From NCBI RefSeq assembly GCF_030272615.1, contig NC_081407.1, forward strand, positions 141,736,897-141,800,896: 64,000 bases of DNA. The letters run 5' to 3'. This stretch comes from Cryptomeria japonica. Taxonomy: Eukaryota; Streptophyta; Pinopsida; Cupressales; Cupressaceae. The position numbers were made by a program, and so were the translations under genes. The notes beneath the pieces were generated by a model that had not been told where the DNA came from, did no database searches, and worked only from the letters and a program-made list of their open reading frames with translations. Within the stretch, counting starts at the first letter, position 1. Every line of letters starts with the position of its first letter. Of this stretch, positions 57,341-64,000 are shown in pieces.

Positions 57341-58714
57341 TTTTAGTATATTTGTTTTTTATTAAGGTAAAAACAGGTTTTGAGGGGACCCAAAACCCCT
57401 TACAAAAGAGAACCGGGGACTGGAACCCGACAGATAAGGCTATCCAAATAGATAGACATAAAACACCAGCAACCCTGACCAACACAAGAAATAGGATAGC
57501 AAGAAACTAATCCCCATTACAGGCATCCTGAACCAAGGGAATGAGGGTTTTAGCTGGCTCCCTCGACCAGAAAAGAACAAACAACACATTACTTCTTCCC
57601 TTTATGGGAACAAAGGGCCATATCAAAAGCAGTCGCAGATTTAGATTTTTTCTTTTTCACCGATATCCACCCTTCTTCCACCTTCACAGCAGAATCCATC
57701 CAATAAGTCGGGTGCAAAGGACTTGAGAAAGAGTCATCCAAGCCCAAAGGACCAACATCCAAAGAGCCAGCAGTATCAACTTCCTCCCTATCAACAATGG
57801 GAAGGACAACCTCATCAGAAGAATCATCGGCCTGCGATCCACAAGCCCCATCAACCACCATAGGCCATGAAGAAACAGAGCCACCCTCCCTAGAGGAAGC
57901 CACCCCGTCCGCTAGAGGAGCCATAGTAGTAGTCAAGCTAGCCTGAGCAACCACTTGGAAGAAACTTCACTGTGAAGAATTCTTCACAACAACATAATGT
58001 TGATCTGAAGCACCGTTCCACCAAGACACATAATGTTTCTTTGTAACACCAAGGTCACATTTAGCAGCCACATGACCTTTTTTAAAGCACTTTTTGCACC
58101 TAAAAGGAATCCCTTCATAGTCCAAAGGCTGAATCCAATGGTCCTTAGAATGCTTAAGCTTGATCTCTGCAGGCAAACCCTTAGACACATCAATGTCCAC
58201 CAAAATGAGAGCATAGGTAGAATGGAGAATATTAAAAGAATCAGCATCGAACATCAAAAAGTCCCCAAGAGCCCCACCCACTTCCTCCAGAAGAGAATCC
58301 ACCCAAAGATGAAGTGGAAGGTTAAGGAGCCTAACCCAAATAAGCATCATGTTGAAATTTTCAGAAGGGGGATTGAAATCTGTGTGCCAAGGCTTAACCA
58401 TTAACACAAAATGATCATCCTAGCTAAAGAAGTGCTCACACAGAATACAGTTTCTATCCTCCACGTTCTCAAATTTTTCTATAAAAAAACCTTTAGCCAA
58501 AGGGAAAATATGAACTATAGCAGACAAAATGGGATCTTAGTGCTTGGATATCCACGCATGAAGTTTTGGGAGACTGGGCCAAAAACCCCTAAATTTGCAA
58601 ATAATGCCATGAGCAGCAAAAATAGAGGCAACATGATCAATCTCAGCCTCAATATCCTCCTCTAGGGAAATGGCAATGGACCTGCAGATAGGAAAAGGTT
58701 TTAGTATATTTGTT
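57341..58714 (-). mobile_element. ORF1-only LINE-derived insertion with 16-bp target duplication
   Basis: Bounded by TTTTAGTATATTTGTT at 57,341-57,356 and 58,699-58,714. The minus strand carries one LINE ORF1, then an L1-type 3' untranslated tail (TGGGTCCCCTCAAAACCTG, then TTTTTACCTTAATAAAAAAC) ending at the left duplication. No endonuclease or RT follows ORF1, so the insertion is about 1.34 kb. It looks like a plant counterpart of half-L1 elements, mobilised in trans. Confidence 0.85.
57589..58690 (-). pseudogene. LINE ORF1 protein (DUF4283-like domain and CCHC knuckle)
   Basis: RNA-binding ORF1 protein of plant L1 elements. The N-terminal DUF4283-like fold is visible in pieces (FRGFWPSLPKLHAWI, then NFNMMLIWVRLLNLPLHLWV and SKGLPAEIKLKHSKDHWIQP). 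The zinc knuckle FRCKKCFKKGHVAAKC comes next. A Ser/Asp/Glu-rich tail ends with a basic KVEEGWISVKKKKSKSA stretch and stop at 57,589. It is broken by one stop near 58,540 and shifts near 58,410 and 57,960. In a standard element ORF2 would follow; here the tail goes directly to the 3' end. Confidence 0.88.
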
Positions 58715-59404
58715 AGAAGAACAATTTTGGTCTTATTTTGTCAAATTTGTTTGATGAATGGTTTTGGTCTTATTTTGTCAAGTTTATTGGATGAATTATT
58801 ATGGGATTTGTAGATTCCTAAATGCATTTTGTGTTGATTTTTTTACAAGTGTAATAGTAAGGGGAGAAAGGAAGAGAAATTTTTGGTAGAGGTAGATGAA
58901 AAACGATGAGTTGTATCTTAAAAAATGAAAGAGAAAGGAGAAATTTGGTTGAGGTGGATGAGAAATGGTTGGTCAAAATTTACAAGAGGAAGACTTCAAA
59001 CTATGGTGAACAAAGATCTACAAGAGGAATAGAGTTAAATACCAAACTTGACAAAGGAGGACAAGATTTTGCCTAGTCAAAAACCAAAAAAGATGAAGGA
59101 TGATTTTGATTGATATACTTGAATCTAGTGATGAAGTATGTTGAGATTTGTATGCATTCCATAAGGGTGATTCTACCACTTGGCTCTATTTTATGAGAAT
59201 TACAACTCTTACTTAACATATGTGATGTGTGAGCATTTATGTCCACAAGTGATCTTGCACCACCAAAAAAATTTGTTTCTAGTTTCAATTGTTTCTTTGA
59301 TAGGATTTTTGTGTCAAATATGCATCTCAAGGTGTTGTTATAGGTCACCTACAAATGTTATCTTACATTGAATACCTACTTATAACTATGTTATATGTTA
59401 ACTA
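58715..59404. other. Spacer, no gene recognised
   Basis: AT-rich. A 36-bp direct duplication (GGTTTTGGTCTTATTTTGTC plus AARTTTRTTKGATGAAT) lies at about 58,722-58,797. Confidence 0.45.
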
Positions 59405-60286
59405 TGTTAGATAATTCAAATAACCAGAAGACAAATGAGAGGGGGTGGAGGGGTGAATCAGTTGTCACAGATTACCAGAACCATTAGTAATTAAAACTTT
59501 AATATCGGAACCCAAAATATTAATATTGGAATAGCAGTTAAACCAATTAAGCATAAACAATAATTGCAGAATAAATACCATTCACATGACACCAAGATTT
59601 ATACGTGGAAAATCCGGTAAAGGGAAAAACCACTGTGGGAAACCTACCCACAGTCAAATAATACTTCTGCAGTAAGTATGTGAATTACAATTGAGGGGCA
59701 TGCACTTGTAGGAAGGCCAACAACATAGAGCGCACTTCTCATCACAAAAGGAGTCTCACTGACTACATAGAAATCCAGACTACAATCTAGAGAAGTGGTG
59801 AAGTACAAAAGATAGCATCTCCTATTCCTGAGTATAGTTTTGGTTAAACTCAATACCGAAGCACTAAATCCTCTTACATAAACCCAATTCGATCTCCAAT
59901 GATTGGCCAAATCCTCTTCTTGAATGATATTACATTATTCGCACATTACATTCCTTTCCCATAACCATATATCATCTATAATGAGATCTTACATCTATAT
60001 ATACAAACCCTCGACCATAAACAATTAGGTCAGCCACCAAACAATAAACCAATTACATAATTACAAACCATGTCGGCCTTAGACCAAACAAATAATATCC
60101 AACACATAAGACATCCTGGAAACACATCGAGAGGTCCAATCCACAGGTTACATTAAAGTCGGTCCATAACCTAGGTCAACTGGGACCCAGTATAGGTCCA
60201 CACACTACAACAATGATCTCCATCTACCAAGTCTCAAACATGATCACCATTAGCATCCTAAAACTCCACCCAAAGATGCACCAACA
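59405..60286 (-). repeat. Lone copia-type LTR
   Basis: Starts TGTTAGATAATTC and ends CACCAACA on the plus strand, about 882 bp. It shares the GAGAGGGGG...TGAATCAGTTGTC motif and the GTGGAAAA...AAGGGAAAAACCACTGTGG block with the LTRs of A and B. No interior or partner copy is adjacent. Flanks (AACTA and CCACT) do not match cleanly, so it could be a solo LTR with decayed duplication or a truncated element. Confidence 0.65.
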
Positions 60287-60315
60287 CCACTTATCACTAG
60301 TACATTTGGAGCTGA

Positions 60316-60386
60316 TTTCCGATGGTAGTTTGTCGGATTTGCGACAAATTTTCGTCGAAGTGTCGACGAAATCCACCATCGAAAAC
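60316..60386. repeat. Nested stem-loops at the CACTA-like end
   Basis: Outer arms TTTCCGATGGT / ACCATCGAAAA enclose two hairpins: TTTGTC...GACAAA (60,329-60,348) and a perfect TTTCGTCGA-AGTG-TCGACGAAA (60,350-60,371). The result is a three-way, cruciform-capable structure. Confidence 0.7.
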
Positions 60387-60565
60387 TCAGCGTCGGATTG
60401 GTCGACGATGCCATGCCCGTCGGAAATTTGACAACCAATGGACTCTGCCAACGGTCAAAGAAGTCGTCGATCGAAAGCTTGGTATTCGTCGTAATTCTAA
60501 CAATGATAATTTTTATCAAAAAATAATAATTAATATCACCAAAGATAATTATTATCACCGATTAT

Positions 60566-61165
60566 GCGTTTTCATCGAAAGAATAATATCGATCAGACAA
60601 AAGGAAGCTACATTGATAAAAAGATATTGATGAGACCCAGCGATGTCTCATCAATATAAAAGAACCATCAAAAGAAGGAAACGTCGATGAATGGCAGAAA
60701 GGACTCGCCGAAGATAATAACTTCATTGACAAAAGATATTGAAGAAAGCAGAGAGGGTCTTCATCGACGGGAAAAGTTCTCGAGGAAATAATACTATCAG
60801 TGCAACATAAAAAGGACCCACCGAAAGGAGTGTTTTCATCGAAAGAATAATATCGATCAGACAAAAGGAAGCTACATCGATAAAAAGTATCGATGAGACC
60901 CAACGATGTCTCATTGATATAAAAGAGGCATCGAAGGAAGGAAACGCCAATGAATTCCAGAAAGGACTCACCAAAGATAATAACTTCATCGACAAAAGAT
61001 ATCGAAGAAAGCAGAGAGGGTCTTCATCGATGGGAAAAGTTCTCAAGGAAATAATACTATCGATGCAACATAAAAAGGACCCATCGAAAGGAGCATTTTC
61101 ATCGAAAGAATAATATCAATCAGACAAAAGGAAGCTACATCGATAAAAGATATCGATGAGGATAT
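60566..61165. repeat. Tandem repeat, ~264-bp unit, 2.3 copies
   Basis: Copies start at about 60,566, 60,832 and 61,095 with TTTTCATCGAAAGAATAATA and GATCAGACAAAAGGAAGC. Each full unit ends near AACATAAAAAGGACCCA. The third copy breaks off after about 70 bp. ATCGAT-type hexamers are frequent within. Confidence 0.9.
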
Positions 61166-61820
61166 AGGTTTCGAGGAGATTAAAAGGCATGTTCTCAATA
61201 TGTGTGGTTTTGCCGATGTAACTTTATCAGTGAAGAACGATAAGGGAAAATAAAGAAAAGCTTCGATGAGATAATAGACTCATTCATCCACGGGGCATAG
61301 TGATATCGATGAAAGAAGTATTTTGATGGAAAAATAAAGGAGGACACTGAAGCCCAAGGTTTCTTTGACATAAGACCCGATGGATATCATATATGTTTTG
61401 ATGAGGAGACAGCCATACTGACTGAATACAGTATTTCGATGAAGGGAAAAAATACTTGATCGAAGTAATATTCGAAACAAAAGTATTGTCGATAGAAACA
61501 AAGAGATCGATGGACTAAAGAAATAAATGATCGAAAGACATATCCTCATCGAAATGATTATTGATTTCCGCAAAAATCAGAACAAATCCCACGAAAGGTC
61601 ACATCGCCATTAAATTTGAACGTGTGCCCGAGTGACCGTTGTCCAAAACGGCCATTACTAACTGATTAAATACGCCATAAGTAGTGGATCAACATCAAAG
61701 GACACAGCATTAAGGAATTCATAGGCGACGAACTAAAAGCAGGAATTGGGCGAATTCACAGATAAAGCTCAGTAATTCCAAGTAAGTTGTTTGCACACAG
61801 ACCTCTTTTTTAAAATTCAA

Positions 61821-64000
61821 ATGGAATCATCATCTAAAAATAATAAGACCAGAAAGGGAAAAAAACCTATTGCTGCAGAAGAAAAACCTAAAAGAGAGAA
61901 AAGGGAAGGGCATTCTTTGGCCCAGGACTTAACTGACCAATGCCCATCATCTAGTTTGAGGTCCAAGAAGATTAGAGCTAATGAAGAAGGCCTGGAGGAC
62001 CAGTTTGAGGATCTTGGAGACATATGGACAGAATTGAGAGGGTATGAATTATTTATATATGGGTACAACAGAAGAGTTTCCCCTCAACCTATCAACAATT
62101 TATGGTGATTGAACTTAGGAAGGTTAGCTATGGCTAATGTATTCGTGAATGCGGAGCTCATGAAGGCATTGGCAAACAATTATGATCCTAAAACCAGGAC
62201 CATATATAACTACATGGGTGAGCCAATTCTTGCAATCAGAAAGGAGGTTATTGACACCGTGTTCGAGTTGGATTGGGGATTTGAAGAATTGATTGACCTC
62301 AAGAAGTTAACAAGTGAATATTTTAACCTAGAGCACATTTACAAAACGTGGAGACTCCCTATACATAGACCTAGGAATGCAGGGTCCTTAGTGCCACTAG
62401 GTCAGGATGACAAAGCTCCCTATGATGTCAACTCTTTCCATCCATATTTCAAGTATACCTATTACTGTGTTGCCCAAGTGCTAGGGATAAAAGCCCATCC
62501 TTTGATGGATATTGCAGCCATGGTCATTTGTGCCGATTTGCAATCTAAGGACCCCCGCTTCTTTGATTTTTCTACTTATTTGGTTGAGGTTTTGAATCAT
62601 GGGTTAGAAAAGTTAAAGGGGGATGTCATCAATGTTCATTTCAAGCATTATTCCTTACTTATGTATATGCTATTGTATGTGGGCCAAGATGAAGGGTTAT
62701 GGCCAGAAGAGTTATGTGTCAGGACATATGACAATGTTGGGATGAGAAAACCAGTGCAACTATGGGTTTCTTCATGGGACCAGAGGTATGTGAATAATCA
62801 ATATTGGCATTTTGAGGAGTTCTTTGTCAAGCTATTATATAGACTGTTGGGATGCCCGTGCGATCATGCCCTTGCACCAGAGGTTCAAAGATTCCTAAGA
62901 CCAAAAGATTTCACTAAAGATCCCTCAATTGAACACAATTGGGGAGATTGGTATTATTTTTCAGACTGCACACAAGTCAAGGTATGCGGGTTCGAAGGGA
63001 GACCATACTTACTACCACTTACAGTCCCTAACAGAGTGGCTTGTCTAGAAATTGTGAGGCAGCTGTCAATAGTGAGTACAAAACATCTGACAAGCCATGG
63101 GAAACAATCAATTGTACCTGGGTTGTTAGTATTTTCAGATTTTATTATGAAAAGTTCAAAGAGTTATGGCCTGCTGCAGACAAAATTGGATTAGTATGGC
63201 ATGGCTATGGGGGACCCAAGGCCCAATTTCGATCCTGAAGGATACATAAGGATAGCTCGGTCATCACAAAAGCTGAAGGCTAGAGAGCATAAATCTTACC
63301 TACCGGATGACCTCATTAGGAACATTGGCAGAGAAGAGGCTAGAGTGAAGCGAATAAAGTTTGAGAAGGCAATGCAGGTTTATAAATGGAAGCTTTTTAG
63401 AAGGAAAATGGATGAGAACGTGCTACAAAATATTAAAGACCCCTTGGACTTGGCCAACAAACTTATGGAGCATGAATTGGAAATACTTGAGGGAGTCCCG
63501 CCTCATGTTTTTAGGGATTACATTGATACTATTAGGAATACAGAGCCTTTCGCTCATATATCTCCTACTTCCACATCTAGCATCATTCCATTCACTCCTC
63601 AAGAGGATTACCCCACTGGTTATGCAGAGGATACACCGAGACTTGGCAACAGGACAACTGAATATATGAGAAGTGGCTGACATCAGATTCCTGAAGCATG
63701 AGGATTTCATTGTTGATAGTGACTTCATTGCTTCCAAGGAGTTCACCACATTCCTCTATCAACATAAAGGATCTCAAATTAGGAATAACATGATAAATAG
63801 TGAAGAAGAGCGGCAACTTCAAAAGTTACAAGAGGAGATGGATCTTGTGATGAGAGAAATGACACTTGAGAAGGGAAGACAGTTGCTTAAGGAAGCTGGT
63901 GTGCTATTATACTCTGGATGGGACATGAACTCTGCCTTGTTGTTTGATAGATTCCTCAAGAAACAGGACCCAAGTAAGCAAATGATGCTAAAAGAGATTG
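61821..64000 (+). pseudogene. ORF D: long protein of unknown family, broken, continues past window
   Basis: Starts MESSSKNNKTRKGKKPIAAE with a basic, low-complexity N-terminus. An in-frame TGA follows at 62,106. The open core (to about 63,050) has RTIYNYMGEPILAIRKEVID and then VAQVLGIKAHPLMD and HFKHYSLLMYMLLYVGQDEG. A short excursion in another frame (63,041-63,200; FRFYYEKFKELWPAADKIGL) and a return to frame lead to a basic helical part (KFEKAMQVYKWKLFRRKM). After a further shift near 63,670 a coiled coil is open to the edge (EEERQLQKLQEEMDLVMREM). The core aligns by eye with element A ORF2. No known catalytic motif was recognised. The TTG upstream (61,791) is not taken as the start. Confidence 0.65.

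Larger units (their letters stand above)
60295..64000 (+). mobile_element. Element D: CACTA-like terminus with subterminal repeats and unknown ORF (runs off window)
   Basis: The left end reads CACTAGTACATTTGGAGC, followed by TTTCCGATGG and GTCGGATTTGCGAC units. This resembles En/Spm (CACTA) ends with CCGACGG-type subterminal repeats. ATCGA/TCGTCGA motifs in both orientations fill 60.3-61.6 kb. The plus-strand ORF follows. The other end is outside the window and no CACTA transposase is visible, so the class is tentative. An LTR element leader cannot be excluded, although no PBS was seen. Confidence 0.45.

Noticed and set aside
57541-58665. Plus-strand frames at 57,541-57,726, 58,033-58,404 and 58,411-58,665
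   Set aside because: Antisense shadows of the LINE ORF1 coding strand.
59400-60291. Target duplication for the lone LTR
   Set aside because: AACTA and CCACT do not match and shifting the ends by a few bases does not produce a convincing pair.
61780-61802. GTAAGT followed shortly by ACACAG, a possible intron upstream of ORF D
   Set aside because: Only about 20 bp separates the two sites, too short for a plant spliceosomal intron.

Overview
This window looks like gene-poor, transposon-packed nuclear DNA from a plant with a very large genome, most likely a gymnosperm (conifer type). The evidence is AT-rich sequence, nested LTR retrotransposons with plant primer-binding sites (initiator tRNA-Met and tRNA-Lys), a Ty3/gypsy Tat-lineage element with an extra RNase H, Ty1/copia and plant L1-type LINE relatives, and no convincing cellular gene. 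The species cannot be fixed from the sequence alone. Nearly every coding stretch is broken by stops and frameshifts.

Layout. (1) 1-~4.3 kb: Ty3/gypsy element G1 on the minus strand (RT, protease, Gag, PBS, probable 5' LTR), cut by the left window edge. It appears to be inserted in the integrase of the next element. (2) ~4.3-11.2 kb plus 17.8-18.0 kb: Tat-lineage element T1, minus strand (integrase, RT, RNase H, archaeal-type RNase H, G-patch spacer, protease, Gag). (3) 11,210-17,803: complete LTR-bounded element A, inserted into T1. It has copia-like LTR ends and PBS but no pol. It carries a coiled-coil/zinc-knuckle protein and a long ORF of unknown family. (4) 18,033-33,954: element C, about 15.9 kb, with 1.4 kb LTRs, a tRNA-Lys-type PBS and a PPT. 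Its roughly 13 kb interior has no recognisable gag or pol and holds several tandem-repeat arrays (a large retrotransposon derivative, LARD). (5) 34-40 kb: the least repetitive stretch. It contains a 257-bp hairpin MITE and a 31-bp tandem array of four mitosis-specific-activator (MSA) like promoter sites. (6) 40.1-44.0 kb: LINE remnants on both strands. (7) 44.8-55.1 kb: a large inverted repeat with CT-rich and GA-rich arms, split by a 7.3 kb Ty1/copia element (B) with a perfect 5-bp target duplication. (8) 57,341-58,714: an ORF1-only LINE-derived insertion bounded by a 16-bp target duplication. (9) 59,405-60,286: probable lone copia-type LTR. (10) 60,295-end: a CACTA-like terminus with subterminal repeats, followed on the plus strand by a broken long ORF (D) that runs off the window.

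How the parts relate. The most interesting signal is that ORF2 of element A and ORF D appear to belong to one unrecognised protein family (shared core segment and similar overall layout), although they sit in differently built elements on opposite strands. Element A shares PBS, LTR termini and a G-rich motif near the LTR end with copia element B and the lone LTR, so copia machinery of this kind is a plausible helper. Element C shares a small leader ORF with T1, suggesting that the LARD arose from, or parasitises, Tat-type elements.
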